Positions 45,895 through 52,423 of a stretch of 52,423 bases of DNA are shown here, in pieces (positions within the stretch are counted from its first letter, which is position 1; every line of letters starts with the position of its first letter). Under the pieces are notes generated by a model that ran no database searches, was not told where the DNA came from, and was given only the letters and a program-made list of their open reading frames with translations. A program made the translations under genes and the position numbers. The stretch spans positions 1 to 52,423 of the forward strand of contig SVKB01000017.1 of NCBI GenBank assembly GCA_015068665.1, written 5' to 3'. The stretch comes from Oscillospiraceae bacterium. Its GTDB lineage: Bacteria; Bacillota; Clostridia; UMGS1840; HGM11507.

Positions 45895-45934
45895 TTTTAG
45901 TGAGGAAAATATTTTAAAAAGGAGAATTTTAAAA

Positions 45935-46657
45935 ATGAAATTTATCGTTTGTAAAAACTATGACGAAATGTCAAAAAAAGCAGCAGAAATTATGATTGAT
46001 GTTGTAAAAAATAATCCTAAGGCAACCTTAGGTCTTGCAACCGGCTCATCCCCCATCGGCATGTATAACTGTATGGCAGAGGCTTATAGAAATGGTGAAG
46101 TAAGCTTTAAGGAATGTAAGAGCTTTAACCTTGACGAATACTATAAAATTTCCAAGGATAATGACCAGAGCTATTACTATTTTATGAATGAAAATCTTTT
46201 CTCTAAAATTGATATAGACTTAAAGAACACCGATATTCCAAACGGTGAGGCTGATGACTATGAAGAGGAATGTAAAAGATACGATGCAAAGATCGAAGCT
46301 AACGGCGGAATTGACGTTCAGGTTTTAGGTATCGGAAACAACGGTCATATCGGCTTTAATGAGCCTGAAGAATGGCTTTATGCAGGAACTCACAAAACAG
46401 GTCTTACACAGTCAACAATTGAAGCAAACAAAAGATTTTTTGCATCCATTGACGATGTACCCACAAGTGCTCTTACAATGGGTATGGCAACAATCTTAAA
46501 GGCGAGAAAAATCGTTATGGTTATTTCAGGCAAGGCTAAGGCAGAGGTTACAAAAATCTTAAAGGAAGGAAGAATTTCCACCTCCTGCCCCGCAAGTATT
46601 CTTCATTGCCATAATGATGTTACAATTGTTTGTGACGAGGATGCATATAACGGTTAA
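45935..46657 (+). CDS. nagB: Glucosamine-6-phosphate deaminase
   Basis: Converts glucosamine-6-phosphate to fructose-6-phosphate and ammonia, feeding amino sugars into glycolysis. It has 240 residues, as in Gram-positive NagB. Motifs: GLATGSSPIGMYNCM, SFNLDEYYKI (catalytic Asp region), GIGNNGHIGFNEP and the later ALTMGMATI. The ATG at 45935 follows AAGGAGA; the longer frame back to 45866 runs into the promoter and is rejected. No nagA or transporter gene is adjacent. It is transcribed alone and ends at a perfect palindromic terminator. Confidence 0.96.
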   Translation: MKFIVCKNYDEMSKKAAEIMIDVVKNNPKATLGLATGSSPIGMYNCMAEAYRNGEVSFKECKSFNLDEYYKISKDNDQSYYYFMNENLFSKIDIDLKNTDIPNGEADDYEEECKRYDAKIEANGGIDVQVLGIGNNGHIGFNEPEEWLYAGTHKTGLTQSTIEANKRFFASIDDVPTSALTMGMATILKARKIVMVISGKAKAEVTKILKEGRISTSCPASILHCHNDVTIVCDEDAYNG

Positions 46658-46678
46658 AAATCAAGGAATAGTAAGTAG

Positions 46679-46713
46679 AAAGCAGATATCGTATACGATA
46701 TCTGCTTTTTATA
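46679..46713. terminator. Two-way palindromic terminator between nagB and the secreted protein gene
   Basis: Bases 46679-46708 are a perfect 30-base palindrome, AAAGCAGATATCGTA followed by its reverse complement, with T-runs at both ends. It serves two convergent genes. Confidence 0.9.
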
Positions 46714-46715
46714 TT

Positions 46716-49700
46716 TTATTCGCCTATAATTGCCACTTCGGAAATGGAATTCCATTTATTGGTATTATTGCCGTAGCCGACAATTTTTATATATCTTGCC
46801 TCAGCACTTACCGGATAGCTTTCAAATTCTGTCGAGGTGCCCGAGGAGCTTGATTTTGAAAGAATTTTTTCATAGCTTACTCCGTCCTTTGAGCCGTAAA
46901 GCTCAAAGGTATATACACGGGTTTCACCTTTAAAGAACTGAATCATAAAGTTTTTAACCTTTTTAACCTTACCGAGGTCATAGATACCGAAAGCGCCCAT
47001 AGAATTTGCCTCATCATAGGCAACTCCCCAGTAGGATTTTGCAATACCGTCAAGAGTGTTTCTTATGGTTGCGGCGCCTGTTCCGTCATCTCCTGACTGA
47101 ACGACATCATAAACCTTCAGGGCTCCCGGAATACCGTTAAGAGGCGGATAAAGAGCCTTACCTCCTGTTATGGTGATGATTCTCTTAATACCGTTCCAGT
47201 CAACGGTTGCACCAAAGGTTTCGGAAATAAATCTTACCGGAACAACAAATCTTCCGTTAACAATTGTTGCGGGAACGTCAAGAGTGACCTCCCTGCCGTT
47301 AACAAGCACGGTCTGATTATTGTTTGTTATTGAAATTTCAGTATCTTCATTTTTTGCAGTTGCGGTTTTGGTTGCGTCATCCCAGGCAACCTCGGTATCA
47401 AGAGCCTCAAATATAGCTCGCATCGGAACCAGAGTTCTTCCCTCCTGAATAAAGGGGGCAACATCGGTATAAAGCTGAGAACCGTTCATAATAATCTTTA
47501 TATCAGGAATTTCACTTGAAGCATTTTTCTGATATTCATCAAAGGTCTGGCGCGGGTCATTAAGAATAAGACCTGTTTTTTCAAAGTCCGCATCACTTGA
47601 AAGATACGGCTTATTGCCTGTGGACTCAATTACAGTTAAGAAGCGGTCTGCGCACTTTACACCTTCAACTCCGTCAACAGTCTGGGTTGCATAAATTTTA
47701 TGAACACCCTTTTCCAAGGTCAGATTAAGGGTAAAGGTATTTGAATGAGAATCTATGGCTGCATCATAAGGCTTATTATCAATATAGATTGTAACCTTCT
47801 GAGCTCCCTTTCTCATAATACCTTTAAATTCAACCTGAGTATCAGGAAGGGTTTCCTCCGAGCGTGGACTTACAATAACGGGAGCCTCTGCTCTTACATT
47901 TTTAAATGAGCCTGTAAGCCTTTCAGCAAGCTGAGCTTTAAATAGAGAACGGGGCTCAACCGGTGCTGTGGGAGATTCCATATAAGCATCTCCTGCAAAG
48001 TGACTGTCATCAGTTGTATAAGCATAAGGCGTTTTATCATCCGCCGCACCTATATTGGTTGTACGGTAGTAGCCTGCAACTCTTTTTAAGTTAAGTTCTT
48101 TAAAGTTCTTTGAATTCTGATCCTGATAAACACCCCAGGCGCCGATAAGGAAATTCTGATAGGTAAGAGGCGGTTTATGGGCAATGGTAAGAGTCTGAAG
48201 GGCATTCCAGATAACACCTCCGCCTACTGTCCAGCCCTGAGAAAGGTCGGTTCCGTAAATACCGCGGTTGGACATGGCAAGCAAGCCGTCATTTCCGTTT
48301 GAAATACCGAAAATATTATCGTATAAAACACCTGTTGACCAGGTACCGTGAGGCTCTGCTGAATCGTTGGAGCTGTCATTTACCGAGTCAAGATAAACGA
48401 TTGGTCCCGTAACCTGACGGCTGGTTGCAAAGTCGTGTCTTGCATCGTAAGCATAGCAGTTATAGGTTAATATCTGCTGTGCTGAATTTGTTGCTAAGAA
48501 TGCATATCTTCTTGAGCCTGTTATCTGGGATACAGGATCTAAATTTGAACAGTCGGCAACGGTAATTCTCTTTGCGTGATCTGCACAGTGAACAACCGCA
48601 TAAATAAGATGGCGTGAGGAAACATTTCTTACAAAGGAATCCTTTGCATTTTTAAAGAGTATGCCTGTGTGAGCATGGTTTTCATCGTCAAAGGAGCCGT
48701 CATAGTAAGAATCAATTCTTAAGTTTTCAACACCAATATGCTTTACTCTTAATTCATCGGTGGTTTTATAGATAAAGCATTGGGAATAGGTTTTGTCATA
48801 AGGTACAAACAGTGGAAAATCAAGGGTGATTTTATTTCCTTCAATTGCCTTTATTTCTCTTTCGGTAAAGAAGTCGATTGTATCCTTACGCCAGGAGTTT
48901 TTATTATTGTTATAAGGATCCTTGACCGCATCCATTTCCATTGCCTTTATCCATTCCTCGGTAGAGGGATGATAAATGGTTATAAGGTCTCCCTTTTTGA
49001 ATGAAGAAGCCTTGGTTTCATCAATTGTGATTACATTGCTTCCCGATTTAACATAGTCGTCAGTTATATTGACTTTTTCACCTATAGCCATAGGTTCTAA
49101 GCCTTGTGCGTTTATAACAGTATGGCTTTTTTTGGCAGTGGCATATAAAACTGTTCCGTCAGGCCCCTGCCCTTCACCGGATAAAACTATTCCGCTTTTT
49201 AGTTTCAAGCCGTTTTCATTGATATTATACTTACCGGCTTTAAGCTTGATTACCTTCATAAAGTCATCGGTGGATTCGTTATACACCTTATCGATAACCG
49301 CCTGAATTCTTTCGGTATCATCCGCATCAGGATCCAAAGATGGCTCTATTGTTTCTGCGAGCGGAAGCTTCGAGGTATCGGGCAGCTCGTACTCACCTGC
49401 ATAAAAGCCTGCGTAGGAAAAATCGGAAAGCTTATCACCTTTATCATTATAGGGCATAAGCTCTAAGTGTTCACCATTCGGAACAACAAGCTTTGAGGTA
49501 ACAGCATCCTTCTGAAGGGGTGCTTCAAAGGGGAATTTTTGCTTAATCGGAGCAATTTTAACAATCCCGTTATAAAAATTGAAATCATCATAATTTGCTA
49601 TTGTTATCCCTGCCTTGGTGCCGCCTAAAACACATGCCATATAAACAGCACCGTCAGGCGCTTCTCCTGTTCCGCCAAGGATGTTCCAGGTATTTTTATT

Positions 49701-50636
49701 TCCAACACTGAAGGTTTTTGACAAAAGCTGTTTTTTATCCTTATCATAGAATTTAAGGAACATAGATGCAGAGCCGTCAACTACAAATACATTTGCAGAT
49801 ACAGAATAGCTTTTCCCTGCTTCAATCTCAATATAAGGAGAGGTAATACCTCCTGTTTCGGAATCGGTATCATCCTTTATAAGAAGAGCTGCTTCTCCTT
49901 TTGTTTTTTCCTTATTGTCGTAACTTATCATACGGTGTCCCTGACCGAAGTATACCCAGCCCGCAGGAGCGTTACTTGAGCTTAACCCTTCAAAATCACA
50001 GGAGTAAATCACTCCCTTATCAGCATCTGTAGCAGGCTTTAAAACATCGGCTGTCAGCACAGGAGCTTTTCCATCAGGTGCAGGAGCTGAAGCTGCCGTG
50101 CCCTCGGTAAGCCTTATGTTGTCAGCAAGAGCGACGGTGGTACCCGCCTTAGTACCCGCAACCGTTAAGCTTACATATTTTGTGCCCAGGGGAGGAGTTT
50201 CAGTATGTGTTATGGTTGACCATTTATTCTTAGTACCCGAGGATTTTGATTTATAGGAAATCTGTGTTCCCGCTTCATCAAAGAATTTAAAAAACAGGGT
50301 TGCACTTCCCTCATAAACATACACATCAGCACTTGCAACATAAGAGGTCTGAGGCTTAACCTCGATTTTGGGGCTGACAAAGCCTGCAGTCTCCTCAGCT
50401 GTTTCGTCGGTTATCTTTGCAGACACCTTGCCTTCGGATGCCAGCGAGCTTTCATAAGAGCACATATCACCAGTCTTATTTCCGATATAGCTCCAGCCCT
50501 CGGGAAGACTTGTTCCGCTCATTCCCTCAAAGCTTTCCGAAAATAAAAGCTTGTCATCTGCTCCGAACACCGCAAATCCCGATAAACAGGAAAGAAGAAT
50601 TGAAGCAGTAAGAAAAATTGATAATAGTTTTTTCAT
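46716..50636 (-). CDS. Large secreted multidomain protein: two CBM-like modules, beta-helix, stalk domain and F5/8 C domain
   Basis: The protein has 1306 residues. A signal peptide (1-26, FAVFGA then DDK) is followed by two homologous carbohydrate-binding-like beta domains (about 28-178 and 208-356). A right-handed parallel beta-helix region (about 400-915) contains LKLKSGIVLSGEGQGPDGTV and many Asn/Asp turns. An Ig-like module (about 925-1015), a copper-amine-oxidase N-terminal-like stalk (about 1030-1150, LVPMRAIFEALDTEVAWDD and VNGRFVVPVRFISETFGATV) and a discoidin/F5-8 C domain (about 1155-1306) complete it. It likely binds and perhaps cleaves polysaccharide outside the cell. No LPXTG or SLH anchor is present. 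A C at 17 could be read as a poor lipobox. Confidence 0.85.
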   Translation of the reverse strand: MKKLLSIFLTASILLSCLSGFAVFGADDKLLFSESFEGMSGTSLPEGWSYIGNKTGDMCSYESSLASEGKVSAKITDETAEETAGFVSPKIEVKPQTSYVASADVYVYEGSATLFFKFFDEAGTQISYKSKSSGTKNKWSTITHTETPPLGTKYVSLTVAGTKAGTTVALADNIRLTEGTAASAPAPDGKAPVLTADVLKPATDADKGVIYSCDFEGLSSSNAPAGWVYFGQGHRMISYDNKEKTKGEAALLIKDDTDSETGGITSPYIEIEAGKSYSVSANVFVVDGSASMFLKFYDKDKKQLLSKTFSVGNKNTWNILGGTGEAPDGAVYMACVLGGTKAGITIANYDDFNFYNGIVKIAPIKQKFPFEAPLQKDAVTSKLVVPNGEHLELMPYNDKGDKLSDFSYAGFYAGEYELPDTSKLPLAETIEPSLDPDADDTERIQAVIDKVYNESTDDFMKVIKLKAGKYNINENGLKLKSGIVLSGEGQGPDGTVLYATAKKSHTVINAQGLEPMAIGEKVNITDDYVKSGSNVITIDETKASSFKKGDLITIYHPSTEEWIKAMEMDAVKDPYNNNKNSWRKDTIDFFTEREIKAIEGNKITLDFPLFVPYDKTYSQCFIYKTTDELRVKHIGVENLRIDSYYDGSFDDENHAHTGILFKNAKDSFVRNVSSRHLIYAVVHCADHAKRITVADCSNLDPVSQITGSRRYAFLATNSAQQILTYNCYAYDARHDFATSRQVTGPIVYLDSVNDSSNDSAEPHGTWSTGVLYDNIFGISNGNDGLLAMSNRGIYGTDLSQGWTVGGGVIWNALQTLTIAHKPPLTYQNFLIGAWGVYQDQNSKNFKELNLKRVAGYYRTTNIGAADDKTPYAYTTDDSHFAGDAYMESPTAPVEPRSLFKAQLAERLTGSFKNVRAEAPVIVSPRSEETLPDTQVEFKGIMRKGAQKVTIYIDNKPYDAAIDSHSNTFTLNLTLEKGVHKIYATQTVDGVEGVKCADRFLTVIESTGNKPYLSSDADFEKTGLILNDPRQTFDEYQKNASSEIPDIKIIMNGSQLYTDVAPFIQEGRTLVPMRAIFEALDTEVAWDDATKTATAKNEDTEISITNNNQTVLVNGREVTLDVPATIVNGRFVVPVRFISETFGATVDWNGIKRIITITGGKALYPPLNGIPGALKVYDVVQSGDDGTGAATIRNTLDGIAKSYWGVAYDEANSMGAFGIYDLGKVKKVKNFMIQFFKGETRVYTFELYGSKDGVSYEKILSKSSSSGTSTEFESYPVSAEARYIKIVGYGNNTNKWNSISEVAIIGE

Positions 50637-50680
50637 TTTTCTACCTCCGTTAAATATATTTTTAAATTATTTGGTTACTT

Positions 50681-50709
50681 TTTATATGATTTTGTCGAGT
50701 TAGGGACAA
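50681..50709 (-). promoter_or_regulatory. Promoter of the secreted protein gene
   Basis: On the minus strand, TTGTCC (50704-50709), a 17-base spacer and TATAAA (50681-50686), 45 bp before the start codon, with GGAGGTAG as ribosome site. The -35 lies at the edge of the hairpin-array region, so that region would be upstream of, not inside, this transcript. Confidence 0.5.
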
Positions 50710-50716
50710 AATTTTG

Positions 50717-50932
50717 TCGATATGCAAACTAAAGTTTGCTCGATATTTTTACTCCGTAAAATCGATATGTTTTCCCTTCGGTCAAACTCGATATGATATG
50801 AATTCTCGTTGCGTCAGCAACATATCGAGCCGTCAGGCATATCGAGTGCGAAGCACATATCGAGAATTCGCAAGAATTCATATCGCTGCGGTGCTGTGCA
50901 CCGCATATAAAGACTGTATAATTTAGATGCCA
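50717..50932. repeat. Hairpin-array unit 1 (word TCGATAT / ATATCGA)
   Basis: Left words TCGATAT start at 50717, 50740, 50762 and 50788. Right words ATATCGA start at 50822, 50839, 50857 and 50880 (the last ends in C). Hairpins fill the gaps exactly: 50724-50739 (GCAAAC/GTTTGC), 50747-50761 (TTTTAC/GTAAAA), 50769-50787 (imperfect), 50808-50821 (GTTGC/GCAAC), 50829-50838 (GCC/GGC), 50846-50856 (GTGC/GCAC), 50864-50879 (GAATTC/GAATTC) and 50888-50904 (GCGGTGC/GCACCGC). After the fourth left word, 50795-50805 is the reverse complement of 50874-50884. The tail is 50905-50932. Nested pairing of left with right words would give a spine of stacked four-way junctions. Confidence 0.88.
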
Positions 50933-50940
50933 ACCATTTA

Positions 50941-51158
50941 AGCTAAATTTTGCAACAAGTTGCAAAGCTAAATTATACCGCTTCGCTTCATAGCTAAATA
51001 ACTCCTTTGGAGTAGCTAAATTAAATTCGCCAAAAGCGTGCGAAGCACATTTAGCTGCCACAGGCAATTTAGCTGAACTTGTTCAATTTAGCTCGCCGTA
51101 GGCGAATTTAGCTGTGGTGCTATGCACCGCATATAAAGACTGCATAATCCGGATGCCA
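50941..51158. repeat. Hairpin-array unit 2 (word AGCTAAAT / ATTTAGCT)
   Basis: Left words AGCTAAAT start at 50941, 50966, 50992 and 51014. Right words ATTTAGCT start at 51049, 51067, 51086 and 51106. Hairpins between them: 50950-50965 (TTGCAAC/GTTGCAA), 50974-50991 (degenerate), 51001-51013 (ACTCC/GGAGT), 51038-51048 (GTGC/GCAC), 51057-51065 (GCC/GGC), 51075-51084 (GAAC/GTTC), 51094-51104 (CGCC/GGCG) and 51114-51130 (GTGGTGC/GCACCGC). After the fourth left word, 51022-51031 is the reverse complement of 51101-51110, the same relation as in unit 1. The tail is 51131-51158 and ends 6 bases from the transporter's stop codon. Confidence 0.88.
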
Positions 51159-51164
51159 CTTAAC

Positions 51165-52423
51165 TCATATGTATGTTTTTTTATTAAAAAATCTCTTAAG
51201 ACAAATATATACGCTCCAAACTATAAATGATAGTATTACAAATCCAATCAAGGTTATGAATACAGCTGTCCAACCAAAATTATCTGCTATTGCTCCGAGT
51301 CCGTACGAACTAATTGTACTTCCAAGATAACAAAATCCATTTAATACACCGGCAAACAGCCCCGAGTTCACCTTATCTCTCATAAACATAGGAAATATAC
51401 TGGTAATAAGGCTATTAAGGGCTGATGCAAAAAAGTTTACCACAACCAATCCAATAAGCATCAACAAAACAACCTTAAATGACAAACTTCCAATAATTAC
51501 ACCGATAAAAACGCCGATAATGCCAAAAGCTACAGCACACTGATTTACATAATCCGGAATTTTTTTGTGCATATTCAGGGCACAGGCATTACCAAATACT
51601 GCCAGAACGGGTAAAAACAAAGTCAATAGAATAGAAAGTGAGTCACTCATAAAAAACTCTTCTTTAAGAATGGAAGGAACCCATGTTGTCAATCCGTCTT
51701 TAATAAGATTAACTCCGATTGCAAAGAAACACAATACATATATTAAAATGTAAAGAAGCTTTCTTTCCCCTTTGTCCTGCTCTTTCTCAACAGTTTTTTC
51801 ACTTTGAGTTATTTTCACGGGCTCTTCCTTAGCTCTCTCTTTTTTCGCTAATGATAACGCCCTATTATAAAAGATTATCCAGATGACAGCAACAATAAAA
51901 ACTGCAATAGCAGCTGTGTAAAAAGCCAGTTTAAAATTATGAATTGCTGCAAATACTGAACTGAGCCCATAGATTATCAATGTTCCGATTGCAACAGTTG
52001 TTCCCATGACCACACTTGAAGTACCAAGAACTTTTTTGGGCAATGCTTCTGAAAGTTGTCTTATAATAGTTGGCCATAACACAGAAAGTGAAACTCCGTT
52101 TATAAGCCACAACCACTTTACTATTGAAAAATTTGTGCTTACGGCTATAATAAGGTTAACAATTCCTGATACAGATAAGCTTAGGAAAATCATCCATTTA
52201 ATATTATATTTTTTACAAAGCAAACCATTAATAACCTGCCCGACTCCATATGCAAAAAAGAAAAATGTTGGTACAGTTCCGGCTTGGGCCTTAGTTATTC
52301 CGTAAAAATCAATAACCTGCGTTATATTAGCAGAATAATTTACTTTTCCAAGATAAGATATTGTATAAACAAGCCAACTTAAAAAAATCAAAAAGGTAGC
52401 TTCGCTTACATTTTTTTCTTTAT
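51165..52423 (-). CDS. Major facilitator superfamily transporter, organophosphate/sugar-phosphate-like (N-terminus outside window)
   Basis: At least 418 residues with about 12 transmembrane segments. The start region SWLVYTISYLGKVNYSANIT resembles the first helix of GlpT/UhpT-type (OPA) carriers, where K-x-N-Y/F is common. A long charged central loop (KKERAKEEPVKITQSEKTVE and onward) links the two six-helix halves. The substrate is unknown. The reading frame stays open to the right edge (KEKNVSEATF precedes the TTG at 52391), so that TTG is probably not the true start and the gene is cut by the window. The hairpin-array region starts just after its stop. Confidence 0.82.
   Translation of the reverse strand, partial: KEKNVSEATFLIFLSWLVYTISYLGKVNYSANITQVIDFYGITKAQAGTVPTFFFFAYGVGQVINGLLCKKYNIKWMIFLSLSVSGIVNLIIAVSTNFSIVKWLWLINGVSLSVLWPTIIRQLSEALPKKVLGTSSVVMGTTVAIGTLIIYGLSSVFAAIHNFKLAFYTAAIAVFIVAVIWIIFYNRALSLAKKERAKEEPVKITQSEKTVEKEQDKGERKLLYILIYVLCFFAIGVNLIKDGLTTWVPSILKEEFFMSDSLSILLTLFLPVLAVFGNACALNMHKKIPDYVNQCAVAFGIIGVFIGVIIGSLSFKVVLLMLIGLVVVNFFASALNSLITSIFPMFMRDKVNSGLFAGVLNGFCYLGSTISSYGLGAIADNFGWTAVFITLIGFVILSFIVWSVYICLKRFFNKKTYI

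Larger units (their letters stand above)
50691..51158. repeat. Non-coding region of two tandem hairpin-array units
   Basis: This region fills most of the 528 bases between the secreted-protein gene and the transporter gene. It contains a leading palindrome (GACAAAATTTTGTC, 50705-50718) and then two units of 216 and 218 bases built alike but from different sequence. Each has four copies of a short word, four copies of its reverse complement, small hairpins between them and a shared terminal hairpin plus tail. Short open frames across it are chance products of the repeats. It is not a CRISPR array: words are 7-8 bases, flip orientation mid-way, and the intervening segments are themselves palindromic. 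Confidence 0.9.

Noticed and set aside
45866..45934. N-terminal extension of NagB
   Set aside because: The added codons include the promoter TTGACA and the -10 box; the family start matches the ATG at 45935.
50714..51067. Open reading frames of 70 and 112 codons across the hairpin arrays
   Set aside because: They consist of translated repeats, have no ribosome site, and cross both structured units; non-coding is the better reading.
50691..51158. CRISPR array, integron attC array or IS200/IS605 end as explanation of the hairpin region
   Set aside because: Words of 7-8 bases reverse orientation half-way and the intervening segments are palindromic, unlike CRISPR spacers. There are no attC core sites, cas genes, integrase or TnpA/TnpB in the window.
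51165..52391. TTG at 52391 as the transporter's start codon
   Set aside because: The frame is open beyond it to the window edge, no ribosome site precedes it, and it begins in the middle of the first membrane helix region.

Overview
The window looks like chromosomal DNA from a low-GC, Gram-positive, probably anaerobic member of the Clostridia. The evidence is the set of families present: SpmA/SpmB spore-maturation proteins, an LtaS-type lipoteichoic acid synthase, AddAB instead of RecBCD, a GlgC/GlgD pair, a PPi-type phosphofructokinase, the ACT + UPF0210 pair, MutS2 and a DUF5685/J-domain cluster. Genus and species cannot be fixed from the sequence. No rRNA, tRNA or CRISPR array was seen.

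Layout. (1) 1-126: right end of an IS3-family element, with the last codons of its transposase and its terminal inverted repeat. (2) 147-9790, minus: a complete glycogen operon in transcriptional order glgB-glgC-glgD-glgA-glgP-malQ. It is divergent from a plus-strand neopullulanase-type GH13 enzyme (9946-11781); both promoters lie in the 155-bp gap. (3) 11778-16896, minus: EamA transporter, tyrosine recombinase and lipoprotein as one unit, then a Na+/solute symporter, then meso-diaminopimelate dehydrogenase. (4) 17018-18759, plus: spmA, spmB and a TetR regulator. (5) 18797-22758, minus: an ACT-ACT-metallo-beta-lactamase protein, an SNF-type Na+ symporter and an iron alcohol dehydrogenase, with plus-strand GNAT and DUF2953 genes diverging. 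(6) 23871-45774, minus: 17 tightly packed genes running from DUF5685 down to a TPR protein. They include addB/addA, apbE, trxB, an amidohydrolase, pfp, ltaS-like, an RNA methyltransferase, ACT/UPF0210 and mutS2. (7) nagB (plus) converging on a 1306-residue secreted multidomain beta-helix protein (minus). (8) 50691-51158: a striking non-coding region. (9) 51165 to the right edge: a major facilitator transporter whose N-terminus is outside the window.

Metabolically, the left half is a closed glycogen module. GlgC/GlgD make ADP-glucose and PPi, GlgA and GlgB build the polymer, and GlgP, MalQ and probably the divergent GH13 enzyme take it down. No GlgX/pullulanase debranching gene is present. The PPi-type phosphofructokinase could reuse the PPi released by GlgC.

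The most unusual object is the 50.7-51.2 kb region. Two tandem units of about 217 nt share one architecture but little sequence. Each has four copies of a 7-8 nt word followed by four copies of its reverse complement, with a small hairpin between almost every consecutive pair of words. Each ends in a near-identical hairpin plus 28-nt tail. The word is TCGATAT in unit 1 and AGCTAAAT in unit 2, so base pairing is kept while sequence changes. This is what selection on a folded RNA or single-stranded DNA would leave. I do not recognise it as a named family.
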